A DNA stretch of 64,000 nt from Chryseobacterium sp. G0186 (GCF_003815675.1 NZ_CP033918.1:1984001-2048000); one strand, 5' to 3'. Counted from the first letter of the stretch, positions 42,255 through 51,885 are shown. The notes: generated by a model from the sequence alone, not told the origin. A program made the numbers and translations.

Positions 42255-44063
42255 TTAATTATCTTTAAGAGTATTCACCAGTTTATCCAGATTTAAGCTT
42301 CGTGCCGATGCATCAAAAATTTCACGATAAGTTCCCTCCTTGTTATAAAGTTCATCATGCGTTCCATTCTCTACCACTCTCCCTTTTTTCATTACATAAA
42401 TGGTATCTGAGTCTAAAATCTGGGAAAGAGAATGGGAAATAATCACCACTGTTCTTCCCGCTTTAATGGCATCCAGAGAATTTTTAATTTGTTCTGTCGC
42501 AATTGCATCCAGGCTCGCTGTAGGTTCATCCAAAAAGATGATGGGAGGATTTTTGAGAAACAACCTTGCAATGGCAATTCTCTGCTGTTGTCCTCCTGAA
42601 AGCTGGGTAGCGTCATGCTTATATCCATCCGGTAAATCCATGATCTGATCATGCAGATATGCTTTTTTTGCAGCTTCCTGAATGTTCTCAAAGTCGGCAT
42701 TCATATCTCCATAACGGATATTATCTTCAATACTTCCCTGAAAAATATGATTCTTCTGAAGAACAAGCCCCAGATCACTTCTCAGAAAGGTGTTGTCATA
42801 TTCATCCAGATTTACCCCGTCCAATAGAATTTCTCCGGAATCTGGAAGATAAAATTTGCATAAAAGATTAATGACCGTTGATTTTCCAGCTCCACTCAGT
42901 CCTACCAATGCTGTGGTTTTTCCATTTTCAATTTTCATGGAAACATCATGCAATGCCTTGGTTCCGTTGGGGTAAGTAAAATCTACATTTTTCAGTTCAA
43001 AAGTTCCCTTGATTTCCTTTTCTATAAAATGTCCATTATGTTCTGTTTCATTGTCTGCATTAAGGATATCAAAATATCCCTCTGCGTAAATCATGGCATC
43101 ATTCATATCATCATAAATCCTGTGCAGCTGGCGAATAGGAGCCGAAACATTGTTAAAAAGCATAATATGAAGCATAATAGCCCCAATAGTCATTTGCTGA
43201 TCCAACACCAGATAAACCGTTAAAAGAATAATTAAAACGACTCCAAACTGCTCAATAAAAGTCTTCAGCCCATCATAAATAAAGTTGATCTTTCGTGTGA
43301 ACATCTGACTTTCCATCAACTGCATCTGAAGGTCATACTGTTTTTTACCCTCAAATTTTTCACGGACAAAACTTTTGATTACCATAATGGAATTGATGAG
43401 GTTCAGAAGCCCCGAAGTCTTCTTCTCTCTTTGATTTCTGAGCTGGCGACGTACTCCGCCTAATTTTTTTGCCTGTAAAGAACTTATATAAAAATAAATA
43501 GGGACAATAATGGTAGAAACAGCTCCCACATATACATTCTGCATATACATAATGATCAGCGCAATGATTGCATTGGAAAAAAGCGGAAGAATATCAATAA
43601 AAAAGTTCTGAACCAATCTTGTAAGACTTTCAATACCACGATCAATTCTGATCTGTAATTTTCCGGATTCGTGATTTTCATCATTAAAATAAGCAACACG
43701 ATAGGTCAGAATCTTATCAATTGCTGATTGCGCCAGTACTGAGCTGACATTTATCCTTATTTTTTCTCCATAAAACTTCTGCCCGAAATTGATAAAAATA
43801 TTCAACAGTTCTTTTCCCAGTAGAATAATGGAAATGATGATCAGAATATGAATTCCCTCTGTCATCGGATGAGGAAGATGGGTAAGCTTGGTCACCTCAT
43901 CTACAGTATACTTCAGTACAATCGGGTTTACCTGTGCAGCCAAGGCTCCAAGAAAAGTAAGAAACAGCGTTCCGTAGATCATTAATCGGTAGGGTCTGAT
44001 GAATGGAACAAGCTGTTTATAAATCCCAAATAAAGTAACTGTTCTGTTAAAAGGTTTTGCCAT
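42255..44063 (-). CDS. ABC transporter, fused permease and ATPase (exporter type)
   Basis: 602 residues. An N-terminal six-helix ABC membrane domain (about 15-325) is followed by a nucleotide-binding domain (about 355-590) with Walker A GLSGAGKST, signature LSGGQQQR, Walker B PIIFLDEPTASLD and switch His in IISHSLSQI. A homodimeric multidrug or lipid exporter of the MsbA/MdlB type is likely; the substrate is not evident. The start lies 44 bp beyond the stop of the WYL regulator gene, so both are probably in one operon in the order exporter-regulator. Confidence 0.92.
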   Translation of the reverse strand: MAKPFNRTVTLFGIYKQLVPFIRPYRLMIYGTLFLTFLGALAAQVNPIVLKYTVDEVTKLTHLPHPMTEGIHILIIISIILLGKELLNIFINFGQKFYGEKIRINVSSVLAQSAIDKILTYRVAYFNDENHESGKLQIRIDRGIESLTRLVQNFFIDILPLFSNAIIALIIMYMQNVYVGAVSTIIVPIYFYISSLQAKKLGGVRRQLRNQREKKTSGLLNLINSIMVIKSFVREKFEGKKQYDLQMQLMESQMFTRKINFIYDGLKTFIEQFGVVLIILLTVYLVLDQQMTIGAIMLHIMLFNNVSAPIRQLHRIYDDMNDAMIYAEGYFDILNADNETEHNGHFIEKEIKGTFELKNVDFTYPNGTKALHDVSMKIENGKTTALVGLSGAGKSTVINLLCKFYLPDSGEILLDGVNLDEYDNTFLRSDLGLVLQKNHIFQGSIEDNIRYGDMNADFENIQEAAKKAYLHDQIMDLPDGYKHDATQLSGGQQQRIAIARLFLKNPPIIFLDEPTASLDAIATEQIKNSLDAIKAGRTVVIISHSLSQILDSDTIYVMKKGRVVENGTHDELYNKEGTYREIFDASARSLNLDKLVNTLKDN

Positions 44064-44081
44064 AGGAATTATTTAAACTGA

Positions 44082-44116
44082 AAAACGTACCGCTTCCAAA
44101 AGAAAAGGTACGTTTT
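44082..44116 (-). terminator. Hairpin terminator after 44149-44400
   Basis: AAAACGTACC...GGTACGTTTT around a 15-nt loop, with T-rich sequence after it on the minus strand. Confidence 0.7.
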
Positions 44117-44148
44117 ATTATAATTTTCAGCAAATAAATTGCTTTGTT

Positions 44149-44400
44149 TTATACTTTATATTTTAAACTTCCATCATCATTAATATACTTAAACTGATAA
44201 TCTTGATCTACTATTCTTCCTCCTGCCACAACAAAACTCCCCCATATTCTACACCAGTCTTCTGTATCTCTTTCATCAGGAGTATCCCACCGAATAACCG
44301 TAGAGGATTCATTCTTTTTTATACCTGTTACAACACCATATTCAATCAAGAAAAACCTTAGTTCCAATCTTAATATTTTGAATAAATGTTTGCACATCAT
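44149..44400 (-). CDS. Small hypothetical protein downstream of lptB
   Basis: 83 residues, not recognised. No signal peptide. The C-terminal half (TPDERDTEDWCRIWGSFVVA, QDYQFKYINDDGSLKYKV) looks like a compact beta-rich domain. The start lies 2 bp after the lptB stop, so the two are co-transcribed. An in-frame second Met follows directly. Its link to the Imm22-like tail of LptB is unknown. Confidence 0.6.
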   Translation of the reverse strand: MMCKHLFKILRLELRFFLIEYGVVTGIKKNESSTVIRWDTPDERDTEDWCRIWGSFVVAGGRIVDQDYQFKYINDDGSLKYKV

Positions 44401-44402
44401 TA

Positions 44403-45464
44403 TTATCCCTCATACATATAAGTAGTCAGATAATGCAGCTCCGGTCTGCTTACCTCTTTAGATTCAGCTTCTGCCTGTTCCAGTGAATATTGGCTATTGA
44501 TTTCCTTTTTCTGGAACACAAATGAATTGTTGGCATTCTTATCCACTACTTTATTAAAGATATGTTCAATTTCAGAATTAGCTAATGAAGCAAAGCTGAT
44601 ATCCTCGAAACCATACATGAGCCTCAAGTCATCATATTGCTGGAAATTGTGATCTACAAACCCCTGCAATTGAGATTTTGATTCAAAATTACCTGCCCAG
44701 ATATTATAGGCGTATTTTTTCTTTTTTGGTTTGTCTAAAATACTTTGATATACGAAGTTTTCACCAAGGTATGCCTCTCTTACCTGCGGATCATTGGCAA
44801 GATCTTCGGGAAGTCCTTCTTTAAGAATTTTTCCTTCAAACATAATGTAGGTTTTATTCGTAATTGCCAAAGTCTGCTGTACGTTGTGATCGGTAATCAG
44901 GATTCCGATATTTTTATCTACCAGACTTCTTACAATTTTCTGAATATCTTCTACTGCAATAGGGTCAACTCCGGCAAATGGCTCATCCAAAAGAATAAAG
45001 TTAGGACTTGTCGCAAGACAACGGGCAATCTCAGTTCTTCGTCTTTCTCCTCCGGAAAGCAGATCTCCTCTATTTTTACGAACATGTTGTAGGGAAAACT
45101 CTTCAATCAGTTCATCACATTTGATTTGCTGCTCACGTTTTGAAAGCTTCGTCAACTGCAATACTCCCATAATATTTTCCTCAACAGATAATTTTCTGAA
45201 AACTGAAGCTTCCTGCGCCAGATATCCGATCCCTTTTTGAGCTCTTCTGTACATGGCATCAGTGGTAATCTCCTGTTTATCCAGAAAAATTTTCCCTGAA
45301 GTGGGCTTAACCAACCCTACGATCATATAAAACGATGTCGTTTTCCCTGCTCCGTTCGGACCCAGCAAACCAACAATTTCTCCCTGTTGAACCTGTACAG
45401 AAACTCCTTTTACAACTTTTTTAGGACCGTATTCCTTGATTAAGTTTTCTCCTCGTAAAATCAT
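44403..45464 (-). CDS. lptB: LPS-export ABC ATPase LptB with Imm22-like C-terminal extension
   Basis: 353 residues, against about 240 for ordinary LptB. Residues 1-240 are a full LptB: Walker A GPNGAGKTTS (35-44), Q-loop YLAQEASVFRKLSVEENI, signature LLSGGERRR (135-143), Walker B FILLDEP (156-162), His switch ITDHNV. A KPKKKK linker follows, then about 100 residues starting YAYNIWAGNFESKSQLQGFV that resemble immunity protein 22 (DUF4284; IWIGNF..EEEL). LptB powers LPS transport with LptFG at the inner membrane. The tail is unusual, and there is no frameshift or stop at the joint. The immunity resemblance is from motif memory. Confidence 0.88.
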   Translation of the reverse strand: MILRGENLIKEYGPKKVVKGVSVQVQQGEIVGLLGPNGAGKTTSFYMIVGLVKPTSGKIFLDKQEITTDAMYRRAQKGIGYLAQEASVFRKLSVEENIMGVLQLTKLSKREQQIKCDELIEEFSLQHVRKNRGDLLSGGERRRTEIARCLATSPNFILLDEPFAGVDPIAVEDIQKIVRSLVDKNIGILITDHNVQQTLAITNKTYIMFEGKILKEGLPEDLANDPQVREAYLGENFVYQSILDKPKKKKYAYNIWAGNFESKSQLQGFVDHNFQQYDDLRLMYGFEDISFASLANSEIEHIFNKVVDKNANNSFVFQKKEINSQYSLEQAEAESKEVSRPELHYLTTYMYEG

Positions 45465-45776
45465 AGGGCAAATATATCAAAAATGCAAACAAGTTAACAT
45501 ACACAAAAAAATATTGTTTACATTAACTCTCCTATAACTAAATAAATATTTAATTTATTTTCATACTGTAAAATATTTTTTTCTAACATACATATTTTAT
45601 TACTTAAAAAAACACACAAACCACACATTTTAAGCGTTTTAAAATCAAAACAATTGGCATAAATATTGTCATTCCAATGCAGATAATGACAGATATTTCG
45701 GCTAAAGATATCATAACAGATTGTCCTCCAGTCCTTATTTATTTGAAAAAAAATTTAACTAAAAAAAACATAGAAA
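45465..45776. other. Divergent intergenic region lptB / TM2 gene
   Basis: 312 bp, AT-rich, no gene. It contains a perfect -7 box for lptB on the minus strand (TATATTTG, 45469-45476) just upstream of its ATG, which would leave almost no 5' leader. Nothing else is recognised. Confidence 0.5.
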
Positions 45777-46070
45777 ATGGAAAAATACAATTATACAAAA
45801 ACAGAAAGCACTCAAATCCCGGAAAGCAATACCCCATACCGTTCAGAAAAAAAAATCCCTGCCGCTATATTGGGAATTCTTGTAGGATGTTTTGCTTTAA
45901 ATAAGTTTTATCTAGGCTATAAAAAGGAAGCAATTATTCAATTAATCCTTAATGTTGTTACTTTAGGAGTGGCTACAATTATTCCTTTTATCGAGGGTAT
46001 TTTATATCTTTTTATGAGTGATAAACAGTTTGACGATACTTATGTGTATGGGAAAAAAGGTTGGTTATAA
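45777..46070 (+). CDS. TM2-domain membrane protein
   Basis: 97 residues. A polar N-terminal 35 residues is followed by a TM2 domain with two helices (IPAAILGILVGCFALNKFYL, LILNVVTLGVATIIPFIEGI) and the typical GCFGLHKFYLG-like motif (NKFYLGYK). Function of the family is unknown. It ends before an imperfect hairpin at 46101-46134. Confidence 0.9.
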   Translation: MEKYNYTKTESTQIPESNTPYRSEKKIPAAILGILVGCFALNKFYLGYKKEAIIQLILNVVTLGVATIIPFIEGILYLFMSDKQFDDTYVYGKKGWL

Positions 46071-46100
46071 AATTAATCACCCATACTCCTGATTAAAAAT

Positions 46101-46134
46101 AAATAGGCTGTTCGAATATGAACCGCCTATTTTT
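46101..46134 (+). terminator. Imperfect hairpin after the TM2 gene
   Basis: AAATAGGC.GTTC-loop-GAAC.GCCTATTTTT, with one mismatch position and a T-run. Confidence 0.65.
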
Positions 46135-46273
46135 ATATTAATTATGATTAATAGCTAAATTTTTAATTCTACATGAATGCCAGATTTCTTTTCCATCACG
46201 TTCCATAATTTGGATTATCAATCCAACTTTTATACTTTTTAAGAAAAACAGAATCTATTTTTACTGTTATTGA

Positions 46274-47788
46274 TTATTCTCCATAAATGGTAAAATGTTC
46301 TGTTTTCTTTACTATCCTTTTCTTTTTCATGACCTCCACAGTAAACGTGCTTTTATAAAAACCGTCTTTGAAAAGTGTAAATTTCTTTTCATCTACAGCA
46401 AATATGCTATTATGAAGTCTTGATAAATCTGTTTTCCATTGCGGATATTCTACATCCATTTCCCAAGATGCCCTGTCCGGATATTTTCCGCGTATAACAT
46501 CTAAAAGTGGTGATCCGGGTAAAAAAACAATGTCCGGATATTGTGAGCCAAGACTTTTAGCTTCCATAATGTATTCATATTCCTTTTCGGGGATCAATAA
46601 CCCGGAAACAGCAGGAATATTTTTTGTCAATACATATGGAGAAGACAATATACTTTCAGAGAAATATGGGTGTTTCAATCTGGTCAATAAAAATGCACTT
46701 AGGGACAACATCCATAATGCTCCAAAAAAGCGGCTTTTATCTTCTAAAAATTTAATCAGTAGAATAAATATTAAAAATGTAGGATTGTTGGCACCCCACG
46801 AAATAGTGGAAGTCCAGCCTAAAAACAGCAAGAAGAATATTTGTTTTTCAGATGGGTTATATTTTAAAAATAAAACAATCAAAAGTAGAAACAGAGTATT
46901 AACCCCAACAAACCCTCCATTGTTAAACAAAGGATAAATGATTATGATTGGAAAAACAATTAATAAAATATACTCAATGATTTCCTTTTTAATCCTGATC
47001 AGATAGGTCATAAGCAGGCAGCCAATCAATATTGCAGATTGCCATTTGCTTTTAAATAGATAAGGGCCAATACTGCTATCATAAAAACTGGAAGCTATGG
47101 TCGGATTAAAAACAAGATTCCAGAATGAAGCAAAGTTTTCAATAATGTGGTATTGAAAAACAGAAAATATCAACAAAGAAAATGATACTCCTGAAACTAT
47201 GAGATCATTTCTGAAGAAACTATTTTTTTTAAACATCTCTCTCAATACAAAAAGAGACATAATACCGGTAAAAACAAAAAAAGACTGTTTGGTAAGTGCC
47301 GTGATTGCTAAAAATACCAATGTACTCAGAAACCATTTTTTCTTATAAAAATATAGAGAAACTGCTCCGAAAAAGATCCCGTCAACGGTATGCCACGGCA
47401 TAACCGGAAAGATGTTGACAAAACAAATCACAAAAAGGAAACTGATGTCGTATCTGATTTTATCAAAAAGTAATTTCTGAAAAATCAGGCATGTAACAAA
47501 GCCCTGTATAATGAACAGAATTCTACATATCAAAATAAAATAGGCGGATGTACCTGGAATCCATTTAAGCAGACAATCCCAAAAAATTAAACTGAAAAAA
47601 GGGCGGATATAATCAAAATCTTTATACATCTCCTGCCCTTGTTGCAGCCTCCCCACCATTGATGGGATAAAGCCCAGGTCAAACTGATCGATACTATATA
47701 CACATATAAAAAAAAGATAGATGACAGACAAAATACCCAACCCATATTGATAAGGTTTTCTAAGGTTTTCTTTAAAGGTGATATTCAT
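46274..47788 (-). CDS. GT-C-fold-like polytopic membrane protein (putative glycosyltransferase)
   Basis: 504 residues with about 11-12 hydrophobic helices, then a soluble C-terminal domain (about 400-504). An early loop with an acidic residue cluster (GQEMYKDFDYIRPFFSLIFW) resembles the first loop of ArnT/PMT-like GT-C enzymes, which transfer sugars from lipid carriers in the membrane. That resemblance is the only functional clue. It stands alone, upstream of hemB on the same strand with a terminator between. Confidence 0.62.
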   Translation of the reverse strand: MNITFKENLRKPYQYGLGILSVIYLFFICVYSIDQFDLGFIPSMVGRLQQGQEMYKDFDYIRPFFSLIFWDCLLKWIPGTSAYFILICRILFIIQGFVTCLIFQKLLFDKIRYDISFLFVICFVNIFPVMPWHTVDGIFFGAVSLYFYKKKWFLSTLVFLAITALTKQSFFVFTGIMSLFVLREMFKKNSFFRNDLIVSGVSFSLLIFSVFQYHIIENFASFWNLVFNPTIASSFYDSSIGPYLFKSKWQSAILIGCLLMTYLIRIKKEIIEYILLIVFPIIIIYPLFNNGGFVGVNTLFLLLIVLFLKYNPSEKQIFFLLFLGWTSTISWGANNPTFLIFILLIKFLEDKSRFFGALWMLSLSAFLLTRLKHPYFSESILSSPYVLTKNIPAVSGLLIPEKEYEYIMEAKSLGSQYPDIVFLPGSPLLDVIRGKYPDRASWEMDVEYPQWKTDLSRLHNSIFAVDEKKFTLFKDGFYKSTFTVEVMKKKRIVKKTEHFTIYGE

Positions 47789-47909
47789 TAGCTTTTATGT
47801 GTTTTTTATATGCTGACTACAGCACAAGATAATCTTTTTTTTGCATTTGAGAATGTAATGATCCGGATAGTTTTTATTCTTTGATGGATAAAAAACTTTT
47901 TTGAAAAAG

Positions 47910-47937
47910 AAGAGATTGCCTCAATGACAATCTCTTC
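47910..47937 (-). terminator. Hairpin terminator after hemB
   Basis: AAGAGATTG-loop-CAATCTCTT with a T-run on the minus strand. Confidence 0.82.
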
Positions 47938-47995
47938 AATGTATATAAAATTACCAATCAGAAAAATTATTTATAATTCGTAATTTATGATTCAA

Positions 47996-48985
47996 TTATT
48001 TATTTAAAATCATTGCTGCTTCCTTAGCAAAATAAGTGAAGATCATATCTGCTCCGGCTCTTTTGAAACAGGTAAGGCTTTCAATGATTGTTTTATCATT
48101 ATCCAACCATCCTTTTTCAACAGCAGCTTTTACCATGGCATATTCTCCACTTACGTTATAAACAGCGATCGGAAGATCAATTGCCTCACGTACCTTGGAA
48201 ACAATATCCAGATAAGGAAGTCCCGGCTTAATCATAATTACATCTGCCCCTTCATCAATATCCTTATACACCTCGTTCAATGCTTCACGGGTATTGTGGA
48301 AGTCCATCTGATAAGTTTTTTTATCTTTTGGAATTTCCATATCATCTTTTGGAGCACTGTCTAAGGCACTTCTGAAAGGCCCATAGAAAGAACTTGCATA
48401 TTTGGCAGCATAGCTTACAATTCCTACATCTGTAAATCCACTTTCCTCCAAGGCTTCACGGATCACCAAAACTCTGCCATCCATCATGTCACTTGGTGCC
48501 ACAAGATCAGCTCCTGCTTCGGCATGGGATACTGACATTCTTGCCAATGCATCGTTGGTAGCATCATTTAAAATCTTTCCGTTTTCAATGATTCCGTCGT
48601 GTCCGTAGATTGAATAAGGATCCAGAGCTACATCAGGCATAACGATCATTCCCGGTACGGCATCTTTAATTGCCTTGATTGTATTTTGCATCAATCCGTC
48701 CTTGTTCCAAGATTCTTTTCCTGTATTGTCTTTCAGATGTTCTGACACTTTCATGTACAAATTGACAGCTTTTACGCCCAAAGAAAATAATTCCTTACAT
48801 TCCTTCACTGTTAAATCTATACTCCGCCTAAAAATTCCCGGCATAGACGGGATCGCCTCCTGCTTGTTTTCGCCCTCCATTACGAAGATAGGCATTACAA
48901 AATCATCAGTTGTAAGCACATTTTCTCTTACCAAACTTCTGATAGATTCATTAACTCTAAGTCTTCTATTTCTTGAATGTATCAT
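47996..48985 (-). CDS. hemB: Porphobilinogen synthase (delta-aminolevulinate dehydratase)
   Basis: 329 residues, the standard length. The two active-site lysines are visible in IVSYAAKYASSFYGPF and VIMIKPGLPYLD, and the DLVAPSDMMDGRV motif is intact. It condenses two 5-aminolevulinates into porphobilinogen for heme. No Zn-type cysteine triad is seen, so it is likely a Mg-dependent form. It is divergent from the small T9SS gene at 49104, with a -7 box at 49014-49021. Confidence 0.95.
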   Translation of the reverse strand: MIHSRNRRLRVNESIRSLVRENVLTTDDFVMPIFVMEGENKQEAIPSMPGIFRRSIDLTVKECKELFSLGVKAVNLYMKVSEHLKDNTGKESWNKDGLMQNTIKAIKDAVPGMIVMPDVALDPYSIYGHDGIIENGKILNDATNDALARMSVSHAEAGADLVAPSDMMDGRVLVIREALEESGFTDVGIVSYAAKYASSFYGPFRSALDSAPKDDMEIPKDKKTYQMDFHNTREALNEVYKDIDEGADVIMIKPGLPYLDIVSKVREAIDLPIAVYNVSGEYAMVKAAVEKGWLDNDKTIIESLTCFKRAGADMIFTYFAKEAAMILNK

Positions 48986-49013
48986 TTTGGAATACTTTTT
49001 GAATAAGTTTCTA

Positions 49014-49021
49014 CAAATTTA
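49014..49021 (-). promoter_or_regulatory. -7 element of hemB
   Basis: TAAATTTG on the minus strand, 28 bp before the hemB ATG. The -33 TTG is weak. Confidence 0.45.
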
Positions 49022-49043
49022 CTATAAGTTCTATAAAAAACTA

Positions 49044-49074
49044 TTGTACAAGATTATAGAATTTGTTATATTTG
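49044..49074 (+). promoter_or_regulatory. Promoter TTG-N20-TATATTTG of the small T9SS cargo gene
   Basis: TTG at 49044-49046 and TATATTTG at 49067-49074, 29 nt before the ATG at 49104. Good fit to the Flavobacterium consensus. Confidence 0.7.
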
Positions 49075-49103
49075 TTATATATATTCGAGAAAATATAAAT
49101 TTG

Positions 49104-49454
49104 ATGAAAAAACTTTTACTTTTAATTCTATTTGTAGGCACTTTTGTTGGATTTTCCAACAATTTACAAGCTCAGCTTAGAGAGCCGAGTTCCATCACTC
49201 AGAAAGCAGATGATGGGGTATTGCTTGCCTATCCAAATCCTGCAAAGGATTTCCTTATCATTAAGGCAAAAGATTCTTCTTTAAGAATCAAAAGTGTGAC
49301 TTTTTATTCTATTTTGGGTATGCAGGTCGCTAATTATACTGTAAATATGAATTCCGGTGAGATTAATATTGAAAAATTGAAACCCGGAAAATACATGATT
49401 CGCTATATTTTAAGTGACAACACACAGAAAGTTACTCAAATCGTGAAACAATAA
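49104..49454 (+). CDS. Minimal T9SS type A sorting-domain protein
   Basis: 116 residues from ATG 49104. The open frame runs back to 48675, but that upstream part overlaps hemB and only this ATG follows a good promoter and opens with a signal peptide (LLLLILFVGTFVGFSNNLQAQ). The mature protein is little more than a Por-type sorting domain (LAYPNPAKDFLIIKAKDSSL ... LKPGKYMIRYILSDN), with no cargo domain. It may be a short surface-attached peptide or a spare CTD. A terminator follows directly. Confidence 0.85.
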   Translation: MKKLLLLILFVGTFVGFSNNLQAQLREPSSITQKADDGVLLAYPNPAKDFLIIKAKDSSLRIKSVTFYSILGMQVANYTVNMNSGEINIEKLKPGKYMIRYILSDNTQKVTQIVKQ

Positions 49455-49457
49455 ATT

Positions 49458-49485
49458 AAAATCCTGATAATCATCAGGATTTTTT
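49458..49485 (+). terminator. Rho-independent terminator
   Basis: AAATCCTGAT-AATC-ATCAGGATTTTTTC. Confidence 0.9.
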
Positions 49486-49559
49486 CTTTTCCCATAATCT
49501 CTTTTAATATTTCCGTAACTTTAGGAACTTTTTTATACTAATTGTAAAAAAACAATTGA

Positions 49560-50471
49560 ATGCTAAAAGCTGAACATATTAAAAAGACCTATAATGCCGG
49601 AAAAAAGGTCGCACTGGATGACTTCAGCATCCATGTTCCAAAAGGCAGTATTTATGGTCTTTTAGGACCTAACGGAGCCGGAAAAACTTCTTTTATCCGT
49701 ATCATCAATCAAATTACCCAGGCAGACTCAGGCGATATCTTTATCAATGGAGAAAAGCTGAATTCCAATCATATCAGGAATATCGGTTATATGCCTGAGG
49801 AACGAGGATTGTATAAGAACATGAGTGTGGGGGATCAGATTCTTTATTTTGGGGAACTGAAAGGAATGAGCAAGAATGACGCCCTGAATGAAGCAAAGAA
49901 ATGGTTTGAAAAGCTAAACATTGACCAATGGTGGAAGAAAAAGCTTTCTGAATTATCTAAAGGGATGGCACAAAAGATTCAGTTTGTGGTAACAGTGTTG
50001 CACAGACCTCATCTTTTAATTCTGGATGAGCCTTTCTCCGGATTTGATCCCGTAAATGCCAACCTGATTAAAGACCAAATCATTGATCTTAAAAATAACG
50101 GAACTACAATCATACTATCTACCCACAGAATGGAGAGTGTGGAAGAGATGTGTGACTATGTAGCTTTAATCAGCAATTCTAAAAAGATTATTGACGGAAG
50201 AGTCTTTGATGTAAGAGAGAAATTCAAGAAAAATATTTTTGGAATTACTCTCTCCGAAGTTAACGGTGAACAACTTGAAGGTTTTAAAAATAAGTATGAA
50301 ATTTTCAATGTATCCAACGAAAATAATCTGGTGTCTTTTGACCTGAAAAATGAAGCTGATCAGAATAACATCCTTCTTGATCTTGTACATGTTGGTAAGG
50401 TGAGATCATTTGACGAAAGGATTCCTAGTATGAATGAGGTGTTTATTAATGCTGTAAGTAACCATTCTTAA
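49560..50471 (+). CDS. ABC transporter ATP-binding protein (ABC-2 type, NatA-like)
   Basis: 303 residues. Walker A GPNGAGKTS, signature ELSKGMAQK, Walker B LLILDEPFSGFDP, switch STHRMESVEEMC, and a C-terminal DUF4162-like extension (about 215-303). It pairs with the permease 4 bp downstream. NatAB-type pairs export Na+ or drugs; the real substrate is unknown. Confidence 0.92.
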   Translation: MLKAEHIKKTYNAGKKVALDDFSIHVPKGSIYGLLGPNGAGKTSFIRIINQITQADSGDIFINGEKLNSNHIRNIGYMPEERGLYKNMSVGDQILYFGELKGMSKNDALNEAKKWFEKLNIDQWWKKKLSELSKGMAQKIQFVVTVLHRPHLLILDEPFSGFDPVNANLIKDQIIDLKNNGTTIILSTHRMESVEEMCDYVALISNSKKIIDGRVFDVREKFKKNIFGITLSEVNGEQLEGFKNKYEIFNVSNENNLVSFDLKNEADQNNILLDLVHVGKVRSFDERIPSMNEVFINAVSNHS

Positions 50472-50475
50472 TTTT

Positions 50476-51786
50476 ATGAATAATATTTTTTTAATTACCA
50501 AGAGGGAATTTCTTACACAGGTTAAGAAAAAATCTTTTATCATATTAACTTTACTGGCGCCAGTTATGATTATTGCCTTTGGGGCGGTAATCGGTTTGAT
50601 GTTTAAGGCCAATGAATCACACAGTGTTATCGAAGTTGTGGATAAGAGCGGATTGTTTACCAACCAGCTGAAGTCTAATGATAAACTGAATTATGTATTT
50701 GTTTCTGCTGCGGATGAAAAATCCAAAATGAACAATTTAAAAGGTAATGAATCCCTGGATGGGATTTTAATTCTGCCTGAGCTGAAAGGTCAGAATTTCG
50801 ATGAACTTGAGACAGGTACAAGATTAGTGATCAACAGTAAAATGGGGTTTGATACCAAGCAGAAAATTGTTTCTGACATTACCAATATCATTAAGAAAGA
50901 AAAAATTAAGCAACTGGGAATTCAGGAGGTACAGCTTAATGACCTTGATAAGAGTTTCAGTCTGAAAACCATTAATATTGCGGATAATAATAAGGAGGAC
51001 TCTGATCTGACTTTTGGGGTAAAATCCGGATTGAGCATGGTTTTGATGTACGTTACTTTTATGTTCATTATTATTTATGGAGTAAGGGTTATGCGAAGTG
51101 TTCTGGAAGAGAAAAACAACCGTGTTGTGGAGATCATTATTTCTTCTGTAAAGCCTTTTGAACTGATGATGGGAAAAATTCTTGGGGTAACATTGGTTGC
51201 ACTCACGCAATTCCTTATTTGGATTACAATGTCTGTCATCGGGGCCTTGGTTTTAAATACAGGTTTCTCACCCCTTCAACAGGGTATTCCTGGCGGAAAT
51301 GAGCAGATCACAAGTAAACTGGATATGGGACAGCTTGCCACTCAGATTTCTCACAGCTTACTGGAAATGAATTTCCCATTGATCATTTTTGTTTTCATCG
51401 TCTTTTTCCTTTTGGGATATATCTTTTACAGTTCCATTTATGCAGCTATAGGTTCAGCAGTAGACAATGAAACTGAAACCCAGCAATTCACCTTATTTGC
51501 CATTTTACCCTTAACCCTGGGGATGTATGGAAGTTTCTCATTGATGAATAATCCTGATGGACCACTAGGCTTCTGGCTGTCTATCATCCCATTCACTTCA
51601 CCGGTTGCCATGATTGCAAGAATCCCATTCGGAGTTCCTGCATGGCAGATTGCGTTATCTATTGCATTGTTGTTGGTAACTACTATTTTTATGATCTTTC
51701 TGGCCGGAAAAATCTATCGTGTAGGTATTTTAATGTATGGTAATAAAGCGACTTTAAAAGAACTTTGGAAGTGGATTAAAGGATAA
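50476..51786 (+). CDS. ABC-2 type permease (NatB-like)
   Basis: 436 residues. One N-terminal helix (SFIILTLLAPVMIIAFGAVI) is followed by a roughly 150-residue extracytoplasmic domain, then about five more helices, with the VMRSVLEEKNNRVVEIIISSVKP motif typical of ABC-2 exporters of the NatB/YhaP kind. Its ATPase gene lies 4 bp upstream and a bidirectional hairpin follows. Confidence 0.92.
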   Translation: MNNIFLITKREFLTQVKKKSFIILTLLAPVMIIAFGAVIGLMFKANESHSVIEVVDKSGLFTNQLKSNDKLNYVFVSAADEKSKMNNLKGNESLDGILILPELKGQNFDELETGTRLVINSKMGFDTKQKIVSDITNIIKKEKIKQLGIQEVQLNDLDKSFSLKTINIADNNKEDSDLTFGVKSGLSMVLMYVTFMFIIIYGVRVMRSVLEEKNNRVVEIIISSVKPFELMMGKILGVTLVALTQFLIWITMSVIGALVLNTGFSPLQQGIPGGNEQITSKLDMGQLATQISHSLLEMNFPLIIFVFIVFFLLGYIFYSSIYAAIGSAVDNETETQQFTLFAILPLTLGMYGSFSLMNNPDGPLGFWLSIIPFTSPVAMIARIPFGVPAWQIALSIALLLVTTIFMIFLAGKIYRVGILMYGNKATLKELWKWIKG

Positions 51787-51857
51787 AATAACAAAAAGGC
51801 ACAAGTCTATACAATAAACTTATAGGTTTACCTTTTTTATAATACTATTAAAAACAA

Positions 51858-51885
51858 AAATCCCGGAAATTGCTTTCCGGGATTT
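51858..51885. terminator. Bidirectional terminator between convergent genes
   Basis: AAATCCCGGAAA-TTGC-TTTCCGGGATTT with T-runs on both strands. Confidence 0.92.

Noticed and set aside
48675..49103. In-frame extension of the small T9SS gene
   Set aside because: It overlaps hemB on the other strand and lies before the promoter; the signal peptide begins at 49104.
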